A DNA stretch of 64,000 bases from Paraburkholderia azotifigens (GTDB lineage: Bacteria > Pseudomonadota > Gammaproteobacteria > Burkholderiales > Burkholderiaceae): contig NZ_VOQS01000005.1 of the NCBI RefSeq assembly GCF_007995085.1, forward strand, positions 1,364,001 through 1,428,000. The letters are read 5' to 3'. The stretch's first letter is position 1. Each line of letters opens with the position of its first letter. The notes under the pieces were generated by a model, which saw only the letters and a program-made list of their open reading frames with translations, searched no databases and was not told the origin of the DNA. A program made the translations under genes and the position numbers. Shown here one piece after another: positions 36,252-45,497 of the stretch.

Positions 36252-36347
36252 ATGCCATTTTGCTTCACTGTGATGCCTTTCGGCCGCAAACCAACGCAGG
36301 CCGAGCCGGGCAACGGCCCCGAAGATGCAGACTTCAATTCCCTCTGA
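36252..36347 (+). pseudogene. Truncated N-terminus of the SLOG partner gene
   Basis: A 31-codon frame starts one base after the SLOG stop with GGAGG upstream. It encodes MPFCFTVMPFGRKPTQ and ends at a TGA after DFNSL. This start resembles a family of longer TPR/DUF4071-type proteins (CFTVMPFG..., DFD.LW...). Reading through the TGA gives DRAF, so TGA (36345-36347) stands where TGG for tryptophan is expected. Beyond about 36360 likeness is lost and the glycosyltransferase gene ends at 36374. The gene is therefore both stopped and deleted. Confidence 0.6.
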
Positions 36348-36373
36348 GACCGGGCGTTTCGTTTCCTTGCGCA

Positions 36374-37624
36374 TTACGTCGTTATGCTTCGGGAACCGCT
36401 CATCATCGCTTCGATCGCAACAACCGCGTCGCGCAGTCCGTCTTCCGGTCTCATCCTGACACCAAGTGCCTGAGCACGCGATCGCACCTCCGCACGCTCC
36501 GCGTACTCGATACTTTTCGCAAGCACCGACGCCCGCAACTTCCGCCCATTCAACGCATCACCCGCAACGCCCGCACGCTGCAACCTGTCGGCCCAAAAAA
36601 ACTGGTCGCCGGCGAAAGGCACCACGACGGAAGGTACGCCTGCGCGCGCTGCGGAATGCGACGTGCCGGACCCGCCGTGATGAATAACCAGCGACGTCCG
36701 CGGAAATAGCCAGTCGTGCGGCGTATCGCCAATCACATGGAAGTTGGGCGGCAACGTCGAGATATCGGCACCGCTCCAGCCCGGATTGAACAGCGCCCGA
36801 CGCCCCGCCACGGCTGCGATCATTTCATTGAGCAATCTCTGCGGGTCAAAGCGCGCCATGCTGCCAAAGCCGATATAGATCGGCGCTTCGCCCGCTGCGA
36901 GAAAGTCCGTGAGCGCCTCGCGCGCTACCCAATCGGCAGTCGGGGGCATCCACTGACCGCACATCCGCGCACTCTCGGGCCAGTCGTCCGGTCGTGCGAC
37001 CAGGCTGGGAGAAATGCCATACAGCATTGGGTGACGTGTCCACAACTTCCGTCGAGGAGGAAGTCCGCAAACGGCAGCACGCGCTGCATTGGTCTTTTCG
37101 CGAAACGCGCGCCACAGCATCTGATTGACGAGACGCTGACTCGCGAAGCTAAGGCACTTCGGTATCCACTTCGGCGGCAGAAAGGGCGAAGCAAATGCCG
37201 CTGTCGGCGTGATGGGAATGAGCCCTGTGCCGATCGCTTTCACGCCGAGATGTTCGGCCGCGGACAGCCCGACAAACGCAGCGAGTCCTGAGACGATGAT
37301 CGCGTCGCAATCTTCGCCGGCGCGCACGATGTCCCGCAGCCATGATTCCGCATGCGCGTTGGCGATGTGCGCGAGCGCGCCCGCCATGCTCGCGAATCCG
37401 CGCCTCTGTGCTACGACGCTGGAGATCGCATGTTCCCGTTGCAGCAGCCCTTTGATATCTCCCGCGAGCGGGATCGTTGGAACGCCGAGGGCGCTTGCCG
37501 TGCCGAGCGTCGCTTGATCGGCAAGCAGGCGCGCCTCGTGTCCCGCGTCCATCAACGCGCGGCACAGCGCCCCCATTGGCCGCGTGTCGCCTTCCGTTCC
37601 ATACGTTGCGACGGCGAATTTCAT
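36374..37624 (-). CDS. Glycosyltransferase, GT1/UGT type
   Basis: A 416-residue two-domain GT-B enzyme. The N-terminal acceptor domain begins MKFAVATYGTEGDTRP, as in sterol, macrolide and rhamnolipid-type transferases. The C-terminal sugar-nucleotide site is HHGGSGTSHSAARAGVPSVVVPFAGDQFFWADRL. It would glycosylate a lipid or other small hydrophobic molecule. It overlaps the stop of the TetR gene by 4 bases and is under that regulator. Confidence 0.87.
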   Translation of the reverse strand: MKFAVATYGTEGDTRPMGALCRALMDAGHEARLLADQATLGTASALGVPTIPLAGDIKGLLQREHAISSVVAQRRGFASMAGALAHIANAHAESWLRDIVRAGEDCDAIIVSGLAAFVGLSAAEHLGVKAIGTGLIPITPTAAFASPFLPPKWIPKCLSFASQRLVNQMLWRAFREKTNAARAAVCGLPPRRKLWTRHPMLYGISPSLVARPDDWPESARMCGQWMPPTADWVAREALTDFLAAGEAPIYIGFGSMARFDPQRLLNEMIAAVAGRRALFNPGWSGADISTLPPNFHVIGDTPHDWLFPRTSLVIHHGGSGTSHSAARAGVPSVVVPFAGDQFFWADRLQRAGVAGDALNGRKLRASVLAKSIEYAERAEVRSRAQALGVRMRPEDGLRDAVVAIEAMMSGSRSITT

Positions 37625-38268
37625 GTCTTCTTGCGCCTCGTCGGAACCGCTACGCCGGTATGCGCGGCACCTTCGACGAACAGCTTGACGATCAGCGCGA
37701 ATTCCTTGCGCAGATTGAGACGCGGCGTAGTCAGCCAGCGCATCAGCGCGCCGAGGTAAAGGTGATGGAACAGCAATGCGAGATGCGCAACGTCGACATC
37801 GCCTCGCAGTTCACCCGTGTGCTGCCCCCTCGCGATGAGCAGCGCAAAGCCGCCGACGATATCGCCGGATACGGCATCGCGCTCTTCGCTTTGCGGCGTC
37901 TCGAAGCTCAGGAACCTGAAACGAAGATACGGCGAAAGATAATCGCGATGCTTTTCGCACCAGGCGGCCGACGCATTGAGCAGCGAGGAAATGGCAGACA
38001 CGAAACTGGCCTCGCGTTCGATCTTCGGCTTCAAACGCGCCATATCCGCTTCCAGTTGCGCATGAATCCAATGCGCCAGTACCGATTCCTTGGTCGGAAA
38101 GTGGTTGTAGAGCGTTCCCTTCGAAACGTCCGCTTCCGCTGCGATCTGCTCCATCGTCACGGCATCGTAGCCGTGCGATTCGAACAGTTGCACAGCGGTC
38201 TCAGCGAGGAGATCCAGCACACGCGCACGCTTGCGCGCACGGCGGTCATCGGCGGGTGGTATCGGCAT
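37621..38268 (-). CDS. TetR family regulator of the glycosyltransferase
   Basis: A 215-residue repressor. The N-terminal helix-turn-helix is at about residues 15-60 (ATVELLAETAVQLFESHGYD-like start, then AEADVSKGTLYNHFPTKESVL). The C-terminal ligand domain is longer than average. It is first gene of a two-gene unit with the glycosyltransferase and has a near-perfect operator 26 bases upstream. Confidence 0.88.
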   Translation of the reverse strand: MPIPPADDRRARKRARVLDLLAETAVQLFESHGYDAVTMEQIAAEADVSKGTLYNHFPTKESVLAHWIHAQLEADMARLKPKIEREASFVSAISSLLNASAAWCEKHRDYLSPYLRFRFLSFETPQSEERDAVSGDIVGGFALLIARGQHTGELRGDVDVAHLALLFHHLYLGALMRWLTTPRLNLRKEFALIVKLFVEGAAHTGVAVPTRRKKT

Positions 38269-38293
38269 GGCGAACCTGAATGAACATAGTCCA

Positions 38294-38314
38294 ATTTTGA
38301 ACGACGTTCAAAAT
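38294..38314. promoter_or_regulatory. TetR operator
   Basis: Perfect 10-bp arms ATTTTGAACG and CGTTCAAAAT flank a single A. The GAACG/CGTTC core is typical of TetR/AcrR sites. It lies just upstream of the TetR start, so the protein very probably represses its own operon. Confidence 0.75.
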
Positions 38315-38361
38315 AGTAGGCCGCCAGATTGGAACGTGTCAACGCCGCGCAAATGATCGAA

Positions 38362-39279
38362 TCACGCAAGCGGCAGACAGACCGCGTCGTGTTCCAGCTT
38401 TTCGACCAGCGCATCGCGCATCAACGCGACGGGCCGCACGAGGCGCCCTGGCAGCGCGCCATGCACGAGCCACACGTTCAGCCCGCTTCTGAAGTCAGGC
38501 ACGTCGACGATCTGCAACGCCTCGCGATGCGGATTGCGCGCGAACACTTCGGGCGCAGCGAGCCCGACGCCGAGACCGCGCGCCACCAGCGAAAGCTGCA
38601 ATTCCGAGCCGAATGCCTCGACGGCGACGTTGAACGGCAAGCCGGCCGCCGACATCGCGCGGCTCAGCGCCGAACGCATCCCGCAGCCGTCCTGGTTCAG
38701 CACCCACGGATGGGCCGCCAGTCCGGCGAGCGTCGTCGGCTCGTCGGCAAGGCCGAACGAGCGCGGCGCGACGACCACGGTGGGCTTGTAGGCGAGCAGT
38801 GTCGAGGTCAGCCCTTCCGGCAATGGCACGCTTTCTGGCAGCAGCACGACGGCGGCGTCCGCCTTCGCCCGCTCGACCCCTTCCAGCAGGCCCGGCGACC
38901 AGCCTGCCGTCACGCGCAGGGTCAGCTTCGGAAAGGCGCTGCGCAGACGATCGATGGGTTCCTCCAGCGCCAGTTCGGACAGAAACGGCGGAACACCGAT
39001 CCGGAATTCGCCTGCGGGCTCGCTCTCAGGCGATGCGACGGCCATCAGGTCATCGACGGCGCGCAGCACCGTACGCGCAAGCCCATACACTTCGTTGCCC
39101 GCTGCCGTCGGCTTGAGCGGCTTGCTCTGCCGGTCGAGCAGCTCGATGCCGAGCGTCGATTCCAGGTTCTGCACACGGCGCGTAAGACCCGGCTGCGTCA
39201 GAAACAGTCGCTCCGAAGCCCGCACCATCGATCCGCTTTCCACGACCGCCACGAAAGCCTGCAAGTCACGCGTATTCAA
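38362..39279 (-). CDS. LysR family transcriptional regulator
   Basis: A 305-residue regulator with the winged helix at residues 1-60 (MNTRDLQAFVAVVESGSMVRAS, LTQPGLTRRVQNLE) and a GTG-type effector domain after about residue 90. It is divergent from the MFS gene, the classical arrangement for a LysR protein and its target. Confidence 0.9.
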   Translation of the reverse strand: MNTRDLQAFVAVVESGSMVRASERLFLTQPGLTRRVQNLESTLGIELLDRQSKPLKPTAAGNEVYGLARTVLRAVDDLMAVASPESEPAGEFRIGVPPFLSELALEEPIDRLRSAFPKLTLRVTAGWSPGLLEGVERAKADAAVVLLPESVPLPEGLTSTLLAYKPTVVVAPRSFGLADEPTTLAGLAAHPWVLNQDGCGMRSALSRAMSAAGLPFNVAVEAFGSELQLSLVARGLGVGLAAPEVFARNPHREALQIVDVPDFRSGLNVWLVHGALPGRLVRPVALMRDALVEKLEHDAVCLPLA

Positions 39280-39296
39280 AACAACCTCGCATAAAC

Positions 39297-39310
39297 ATTA
39301 TCGAGATAAT
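39297..39310. promoter_or_regulatory. Candidate LysR site between LysR and MFS genes
   Basis: ATTATC and GATAAT are separated by GA, forming a dyad in the short divergent intergenic gap, 18 bases upstream of the LysR start. Confidence 0.4.
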
Positions 39311-39374
39311 TCAATTGTCGCATGACGTCGGCGTCCCTACGATTGTGCGGACCGCAACCTCCCGGAATCGAACG

Positions 39375-40667
39375 ATGACTCAGCCCGCCGACACCTGCCC
39401 GCGCAACCTCGCACCGCCCTCTCCGCTGACGCCTGCGCCTGTCGCACAACCTGCCGGACGTACGCTGACGGCGGCCTTGACGGTCTTTTTCGCCGCTGCC
39501 GTCGGCGTGATAGTCGTGAATCTGTCGGCGGCGCAGCCTTTGACGGGGCCGGTCAGCCGGGCACTGAATCTGCCGCGCGAGCTGGCCGGCCTGATCGCGA
39601 TGCTGCCGCAACTCGGCTATGCGGCAGGCCTGCTGCTGCTCGTGCCGCTGTGCGATCTGCTCGAGAACCGGCGGCTGATCGTCAGAACGCTCGCCTGCTG
39701 CGCGGCGTTCATCGCACTGGCGTCGCTGGCGCGGTCGGGCTGGCTGTTTCTGGCGTCGGTGTTCATGGCGGGCGCGACGTCGAGCGTGATCCAGATGCTC
39801 GTGCCGATGGCCGCCGCGATGGCGCACGAAAGTCGACGCGGCCGCGCGGTCGGCAACGTGATGAGCGGACTGATGCTCGGGATTCTGCTGTCGCGTCCGC
39901 TCGCGAGCGTCATCGCCGGATCGCTTGGCTGGCGCGCGTTCTACGGCATCGAGGCGGCGGCCGACGCGCTGCTCGCCGTCGTGCTGTATCTGCGTTTGCC
40001 GGATCACGCGCCACACGCAAGCGCGCGTTACGCAGAACTGCTGCGCTCTCTCTGGACACTGCTGCGCAGCGAGCCTGTCCTGCAACGGCGCGCGACGCTG
40101 GCCGCGCTCGCGCTTGGCGCATTCAGCGCGTTCTGGACAGCCATTGCATTACTGCTCGCGCAGCCGCCGTTTTCGCTCGGCATGCAAGGGATTGCGGCGT
40201 TCGCACTGGCAGGCGCGACGGGTGCGATCGTGACGCCGCTCGCCGGTTATCTCGGCGACCGCGGTGCGGGTCGCGTCACGCAGATCGTCTCGCACCTCGT
40301 AATGATCGCGGCCGTGCTTGTGCTCGCTGCTGCCGGCGCGGGCTGGGGCGGATTCTCTCCAGCCGCACATCCCGTGCTGGCGCTCGCGCTGCTGGTCGCT
40401 GGCGCGGCAGCGCTCGACGCCGGCGTCATCACCGATCAGACGCTCGGCCGACGCGCAATCAACCTCATCAATCCCTCGGCGCGTGGCCGCCTGAATGCGC
40501 TCTTCGTCGGCATCTTCTTTGTGGGCGGCGCGATCGGCGCGGCGCTGTCGGGTGCAGCCTGGGCGTGGGCCGGATGGAGCGGCGTCTGTCTCGTCGCGTT
40601 GGGATTTACAGTTGCCGTGTTTCTGTTCGGCTTCGTCGATCGGGCGGCGCGGACGGGCGGACATTGA
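39375..40667 (+). CDS. MFS transporter
   Basis: A 430-residue inner-membrane protein with twelve hydrophobic helices. The start MTQPADT is chosen over an upstream Met at 39315 because that one lies in the divergent promoter region. The cytoplasmic loop after helix 2 is LCDLLENRRLIV, the MFS motif A position. It looks like a drug/metabolite efflux type (DHA group). Control by the divergent LysR gene is likely. Confidence 0.85.
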   Translation: MTQPADTCPRNLAPPSPLTPAPVAQPAGRTLTAALTVFFAAAVGVIVVNLSAAQPLTGPVSRALNLPRELAGLIAMLPQLGYAAGLLLLVPLCDLLENRRLIVRTLACCAAFIALASLARSGWLFLASVFMAGATSSVIQMLVPMAAAMAHESRRGRAVGNVMSGLMLGILLSRPLASVIAGSLGWRAFYGIEAAADALLAVVLYLRLPDHAPHASARYAELLRSLWTLLRSEPVLQRRATLAALALGAFSAFWTAIALLLAQPPFSLGMQGIAAFALAGATGAIVTPLAGYLGDRGAGRVTQIVSHLVMIAAVLVLAAAGAGWGGFSPAAHPVLALALLVAGAAALDAGVITDQTLGRRAINLINPSARGRLNALFVGIFFVGGAIGAALSGAAWAWAGWSGVCLVALGFTVAVFLFGFVDRAARTGGH

Positions 40668-40879
40668 AGTGAAAGCACTCGCGCGGCGTCAACCTGCAAA
40701 AAGGTTCACACTCCTGAGCCCAAACATCGGATATCGGACACCGTCCTGTACCATCGGGAGCAGCCTTTTCGACGAGCTTCGCTTCCATTCTTGCGGGCGA
40801 TCAACGCGACGGACCTGTTTCGCCCGTAGCGATTGCTCGTCCTGTTGCGCGTGCCCAATGCCGTTCGGCCCGAGCAACG

Positions 40880-41881
40880 ATGACGACGGAGACCACCTTG
40901 AAGTTGATGGCCACTATCGCGGTCGTGTGGAGTCTGGTTTGCGCGCCCGTTCTCGCGGCCGACGTCGGCTTCGAGGAAGTCAAGATTTCGAATGGAGCCG
41001 AGCCGCCGCTCACCGCCGGCATCTGGTACCCGACCGCTGCACCGGCGACGCCGCACGCCTTGGGCAATGTCACCCAGACTGTAGCGCCGGACGCGCCGAT
41101 CATGGGTGATCGGCTGCCACTGGTGGTGCTGTCGCACGGCGGCGGAAACTGGTACGGCGGCCATTACGACACGGCCCTCGCCCTGGCACACGCGGGCTTC
41201 GTCGCGGCGGCGATCAGTCACGCAGGCGACACGTTCGATGATCAGAGCCGGGTAATGCAGCTCTGGCGCCGTCCCGCGCAGCTTCACCGGCTGGTTGACT
41301 ACATGTTTCAGGAGTGGCGTGGGCAAGACCGGCTGGATGCAGCCCGCGTTGGCGCCTTTGGCTTTTCCAACGGCGGTTTCACCGTGCTCGTCGCCGCAGG
41401 CGGCGTGCCGGATCTGTCGAAGATCGCGCCGTTTTGCGAACTCCACGCGGATCATGATCTGTGCGAGGCGCTGCAGCACGCCGGCGTCGACCTCCGTTCC
41501 GCCGCGAATGTCCCCGTCGATGCCTGGGTCCATGATCCGCGCATTAAAGCCGTCGTGATCGCTGCACCTTCGTTCGGATTCACTTTCGGCCGTGCAGGGC
41601 TAAGCGGCGTTCGCATCCCGGTACAGTTATGGAGCGCTGAGCAGGATCGACATCAACCGCATCCCGACTATGACGAGCCCGTACGCGACGACCTGCCCCG
41701 TACGCCCGGCTATCGCGTCGTTGCCAACGCGGGTCATTACGACTTTCTGCCACCCTGCGATGCGCGTCTCTTACGGATGCGCCCGGAAATCTGCAAGAGT
41801 CTGCCGGGCTTCGACCGGGCGGCGTTCCATGAACAGTTCAATGCCGATGTCGTGCAGTCTTTCAAGGCCATGCTGCGATAG
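40880..41881 (+). CDS. Exported alpha/beta hydrolase (dienelactone hydrolase/PAF-acetylhydrolase-like)
   Basis: A 333-residue enzyme with a signal peptide ending near VLAADVG. The oxyanion segment is VVLSHGGGNWYGGHY, the nucleophile elbow GFSNGG with S163, and the catalytic histidine lies in NAGHYDFLPP. The family hydrolyses esters and lactones. It stands alone between the MFS gene and the convergent glcC gene. An internal start at 40907 would shorten the signal peptide. Confidence 0.8.
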   Translation: MTTETTLKLMATIAVVWSLVCAPVLAADVGFEEVKISNGAEPPLTAGIWYPTAAPATPHALGNVTQTVAPDAPIMGDRLPLVVLSHGGGNWYGGHYDTALALAHAGFVAAAISHAGDTFDDQSRVMQLWRRPAQLHRLVDYMFQEWRGQDRLDAARVGAFGFSNGGFTVLVAAGGVPDLSKIAPFCELHADHDLCEALQHAGVDLRSAANVPVDAWVHDPRIKAVVIAAPSFGFTFGRAGLSGVRIPVQLWSAEQDRHQPHPDYDEPVRDDLPRTPGYRVVANAGHYDFLPPCDARLLRMRPEICKSLPGFDRAAFHEQFNADVVQSFKAMLR

Positions 41882-41902
41882 GACGCTTCTCGCGCTTACC
41901 CA

Positions 41903-42700
41903 TCACTTCCAGCCTTCGAGCCTGAGCGTCGCGCGAACCAGCCGCTGCTCTTCCTGCTCGATCTCCTGCAGGCTTTCGCGCACGCTGTTGATGTGATCGG
42001 CGGCCGTCCGGTATGCCTGCTCGGGCAGCTTGCCCGTCACCGCGCTATAGAGCTTCGCATGCTGGCGGTCAATCCGTTTGCGATGCGGCTGCCGGTGATA
42101 AAGATTGTTCACCGACGCGAACACCGAACTCAGCAGCAGTTCCGTCAGCGACCTCAGCGTATGTACGAGCACCGGATTGTGCGACGCCTCGCAGATCGCC
42201 AGATGGAACGCGTGGTCGAGGCGGGCGTGCGTCGCGGGGTCCGTATCGGTTTCGTGCGCGGCGAGCATTTCCTCGTAACGGCGCGTGATCATCATGTAAT
42301 CGGCGGGCGTGCCGCGCAGCGCGGCCAGACGCGCCGATTCCGCTTCGAGCATGCCGCGCACTTCGAACAGGTCATAGAGCGTACGCGGCTGGGAAGCGAG
42401 CAGATGCATCAGCGGCGACTGCGGCGGCTGCGCAGTCAGATTCGCGACGAACGAGCCCTTGCCGTGCGCCGTTTCGATGATGCCTCGCGCGCGCAGCAGC
42501 TTGAGCCCTTCGCGCAGCGCGGTTCTCGATACGCCGAGCTTGTCCGTCAGGCGGCGCTCGGACGGCAGCGCCTGCCCCGACCTCAGCACGCCATCGACGA
42601 TCAGCCGTTCGATACGCTCCGCGACTACATCGGCGATCTTGCGATCGGCCTCTTTACCGCCCGCTTCCGTTTCTTCAATCACTGGTATGACCACTTTCAT
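41903..42700 (-). CDS. glcC: GlcC-like FadR-type regulator of glycolate oxidase
   Basis: A 265-residue GntR/FCD protein. The ATG at MKVVIPV is used; a TTG six codons upstream is an alternative. The winged helix spans about residues 20-90 (LPSERRLTDKLGVSRTALREGLKLL) and the FCD domain follows. It is divergent from glcDEF, as glcC is in Escherichia coli, and two matching operators lie between and near the starts. It probably responds to glycolate. Confidence 0.8.
   Translation of the reverse strand: MKVVIPVIEETEAGGKEADRKIADVVAERIERLIVDGVLRSGQALPSERRLTDKLGVSRTALREGLKLLRARGIIETAHGKGSFVANLTAQPPQSPLMHLLASQPRTLYDLFEVRGMLEAESARLAALRGTPADYMMITRRYEEMLAAHETDTDPATHARLDHAFHLAICEASHNPVLVHTLRSLTELLLSSVFASVNNLYHRQPHRKRIDRQHAKLYSAVTGKLPEQAYRTAADHINSVRESLQEIEQEEQRLVRATLRLEGWK
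42683..42693. promoter_or_regulatory. FadR/GlcC-type operator, site 1
   Basis: TGGTATGACCA matches the TGGT-N3-ACCA consensus of PdhR/LldR/GlcC regulators. It lies within the first codons of glcC. Confidence 0.5.
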
Positions 42701-42791
42701 GACTGGTTTTTCATGCAACCGATGATACCGCCGATTCGCTTCTATTGACGGTTATCAACACATACGGCGCCATTCTATCAACACAAAAAAC

Positions 42792-42802
42792 TGGTACGAC
42801 CA
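42792..42802. promoter_or_regulatory. FadR/GlcC-type operator, site 2
   Basis: TGGTACGACCA matches the same TGGT-N3-ACCA consensus, in the glcC-glcD intergenic region. Two sites 109 bases apart suggest cooperative or looped control of the divergent promoters. Confidence 0.6.
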
Positions 42803-42917
42803 CTTGCTTCGTCCATCGACAGCACGATACGAAACGGGAACAATCGGCGGCTACACGGATAAGCGGCGCATCACACTGCATCTGCGAAAGCACGTTGCGC
42901 GCCCACGGAGACGCCCC

Positions 42918-44417
42918 ATGAGCTATGCCTACGACGAACGGATCGACGGCCCCTTGCCCGCGCATGACAAGCCCGCACTGGTTGCCGAACTTCAACGCCT
43001 CGTGCCCGGCCTGCAACTGCTGCACGACCGGGAGGATCTGCGTCCGTTCGAATGCGACGGACTTTCCGCCTATCGCACGACACCGATGATGGTCGCGCTG
43101 CCCGACTCGATCGAGCAGGTGCAGGCGCTGCTGAAATTCGCCGCGGCGCGCAAAGTGCCCGTCGTCGCGCGCGGCGCGGGCACGGGGCTGTCGGGCGGCG
43201 CGCTGCCGCTCGAACAGGGCATCCTGCTCGTGATGGCGCGCTTCAACCGCATTCTGCACATCGACCCCGAAGCGTCGATCGCGCGCGTGCAGCCCGGCGT
43301 GCGCAATCTCGCGATCTCGCAGGCAGCCGCGATTCACGGCCTCTACTACGCGCCCGATCCGTCCTCGCAGATTGCATGCTCGATCGGCGGCAATGTCGCC
43401 GAGAACGCGGGCGGCGTGCACTGCCTGAAATACGGCTTGACGGTGCACAACATCCTGAAGCTCGAAGTGATGACCATCGACGGCGAGCGCCTGACGCTTG
43501 GCTCCGAAGCGCTCGACTCGCCCGGCTTCGACCTGCTCGCGCTGTTGACGGGATCCGAAGGCATGCTCGGCATCGTCACGGAAGTCACCGTGAAGCTGTT
43601 GACGAAGCCGCAAAGCGCGAAGGTGCTGCTCGCGAGCTTCGACGACGTAGAGAAAGCGGGCGCGGCCGTCGCGCAGATCATTGGCGCGGGCGTGATTCCA
43701 GGCGGCCTCGAAATGATGGACAACCTCGCGATCCGCGCCGCCGAGGACTTCATCCACGCGGGCTATCCCGTCGATGCCGAAGCGATCCTGCTGTGCGAAC
43801 TCGACGGCGCGGAATCCGACGTGCAGGAAGATTGCGAACGCGTCGGCGCATTGCTGCGCGAAGCGGGCGCGACCGATATCCGCATCGCGAAGGACGAAGC
43901 CGAACGCCAGCGCTTCTGGGCTGGCCGCAAGAATGCGTTCCCCGCCGTGGGCCGCGTGTCGCCCGATTACTACTGCATGGACGGCACGATCCCGCGCCGC
44001 GAACTGGCGCGCGTGCTGCGCGGCATCGCGGCGCTGTCGGACGAATATGGCCTGCGCGTCGCCAACGTCTTTCATGCGGGCGACGGCAACATGCATCCGC
44101 TGATTCTCTTCGATGCGAACGCACCGGGCGAAATGGAGCGCGCCGAAACGCTCGGCGCGAAGATCCTCGAACTGTGCGTCGACGTCGGCGGAAGCATCAC
44201 GGGCGAACATGGCGTCGGACGCGAGAAGATCAATCAGATGTGCGTGCAGTTCAGCAGCGAAGAACTCACGCTGTTCCATTCGCTGAAAGCCGCATTCGAT
44301 CCCGACGGTCTGCTCAATCCCGGCAAGAACATTCCGACGCTGCATCGCTGCGCGGAATTCGGTGCGATGCATATTCATCACGGCAAGCTGCCGTTTCCCG
44401 AACTGGAGCGCTTCTGA
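42918..44417 (+). CDS. glcD: Glycolate oxidase FAD subunit
   Basis: A 499-residue flavoprotein that oxidises glycolate to glyoxylate at the membrane. The start MSYAYDERIDG has GGAG upstream. The FAD-binding_4 domain includes VVARGAGTGLSGGALP and SIGGNVAENAGGVHCLKYG; the C-terminal cap has VFHAGDGNMHPLI and GGSITGEHGVGREK. Length and motifs equal GlcD. It is first of glcDEF, and its stop overlaps the glcE start. Confidence 0.95.
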   Translation: MSYAYDERIDGPLPAHDKPALVAELQRLVPGLQLLHDREDLRPFECDGLSAYRTTPMMVALPDSIEQVQALLKFAAARKVPVVARGAGTGLSGGALPLEQGILLVMARFNRILHIDPEASIARVQPGVRNLAISQAAAIHGLYYAPDPSSQIACSIGGNVAENAGGVHCLKYGLTVHNILKLEVMTIDGERLTLGSEALDSPGFDLLALLTGSEGMLGIVTEVTVKLLTKPQSAKVLLASFDDVEKAGAAVAQIIGAGVIPGGLEMMDNLAIRAAEDFIHAGYPVDAEAILLCELDGAESDVQEDCERVGALLREAGATDIRIAKDEAERQRFWAGRKNAFPAVGRVSPDYYCMDGTIPRRELARVLRGIAALSDEYGLRVANVFHAGDGNMHPLILFDANAPGEMERAETLGAKILELCVDVGGSITGEHGVGREKINQMCVQFSSEELTLFHSLKAAFDPDGLLNPGKNIPTLHRCAEFGAMHIHHGKLPFPELERF

Positions 44418-45484
44418 TGCGACGCGAATTCGATTCAATGGACGACAGCGCGCGCCTCATCGCGCAGGTTCAGCGCGCGATCGCCCAGCACACGCCGTTG
44501 CGCATTCGCGGCAGCGACAGCAAGCGATTTCTGGGCCGCGACGTACAGGGCGAGGAACTCGATACGCGCTCGCATCGCGGCATCGTCGCGTACGACCCGA
44601 CCGAACTCGTGATCACTGCGCGCGCGGGAACGCCGCTTGTCGAATTGAACACCGTGCTCGACGACACCGATCAGATGCTGCCGTGCGAGCCGCCGCTGTT
44701 CGATGGCAACGGCACAGCGGGCGGTGCCGTTGCAAGCGGGCTCTCGGGACCGCGCCGCCCGTGGGCGGGCTCGATGCGCGACTTCGTGCTCGGCTGCCGC
44801 GTGATTACGGGCGACGGCGATCATCTGCGCTTCGGCGGTCAGGTGATGAAGAACGTCGCAGGCTACGACATGTCGCGTTTGCTGGCAGGCAGTTTCGGTT
44901 CGCTCGGCGTGTTGACGGAAGTGTCGCTGAAGGTGCTGCCGAAGCCGCGCGAGCGCCGCACGTTCGCGCTCACGCTCGGCGCTGACGATGCGATGCGCGA
45001 ACTGTCCGCATGGCGCAAGGCCGCGTTGCCCGTGAGCGGCGCCTGTTATCTCGACGGCAAGCTGCATGTACGGCTCGAAGGCGGCAGCGGATCGGTGAAG
45101 TCGGCCGTGGAGCGGATCGGCGGCGACGAGATCGACTGCGCGTTCTGGGATGCGTTGCGCGATCACCAGTTGCCGTTCTTCGCGGACACGCGTCCGCTGT
45201 GGCGTCTGTCGCTGCCGAATGCGACACCGCTGATGCCATTGCCGGGCGACGTGCTGACCGACTGGGCGGGCGCGCAGCGCTGGCTCAAGAGCGAAGCGCC
45301 TGCTGCAGAAATCCGTCGGCTCGCGCACGCCGCGGGCGGACATGCGACGTGCTTCACGCCGTCGCCAGAGCGCGAGCCGTTCCAGCCGCTCGCCGCACCG
45401 CTGCTGCGATATCAGCGCCAACTGAAACGCCGCCTCGATCCGAATGGCGTGTTGAACCCCGGCCGTCTGTACGCCGATCTCTGA
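44417..45484 (+). CDS. glcE: Glycolate oxidase FAD-binding subunit
   Basis: A 355-residue second flavoprotein subunit. The ATG overlaps the glcD stop (TGATG), so the two are translationally coupled; MDDSARL at 44438 is an alternative start. It carries the FAD domain (GNGTAGGAVASGLSGPRRPWAG) and the end RLDPNGVLNPGRLYADL typical of GlcE. It works with GlcD and GlcF. Confidence 0.94.
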   Translation: MRREFDSMDDSARLIAQVQRAIAQHTPLRIRGSDSKRFLGRDVQGEELDTRSHRGIVAYDPTELVITARAGTPLVELNTVLDDTDQMLPCEPPLFDGNGTAGGAVASGLSGPRRPWAGSMRDFVLGCRVITGDGDHLRFGGQVMKNVAGYDMSRLLAGSFGSLGVLTEVSLKVLPKPRERRTFALTLGADDAMRELSAWRKAALPVSGACYLDGKLHVRLEGGSGSVKSAVERIGGDEIDCAFWDALRDHQLPFFADTRPLWRLSLPNATPLMPLPGDVLTDWAGAQRWLKSEAPAAEIRRLAHAAGGHATCFTPSPEREPFQPLAAPLLRYQRQLKRRLDPNGVLNPGRLYADL

Positions 45485-45497
45485 AGCGAGCGCGCTC

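Noticed and set aside
43052..44416. Long frame preceding glcE in the same reading frame
   Set aside because: It is the +2 shadow of glcD that runs into glcE; the glcE start is at the TGATG overlap.
42711..44438. 575-codon frame antisense to glcD
   Set aside because: Low-complexity translation and full overlap with a certain gene.
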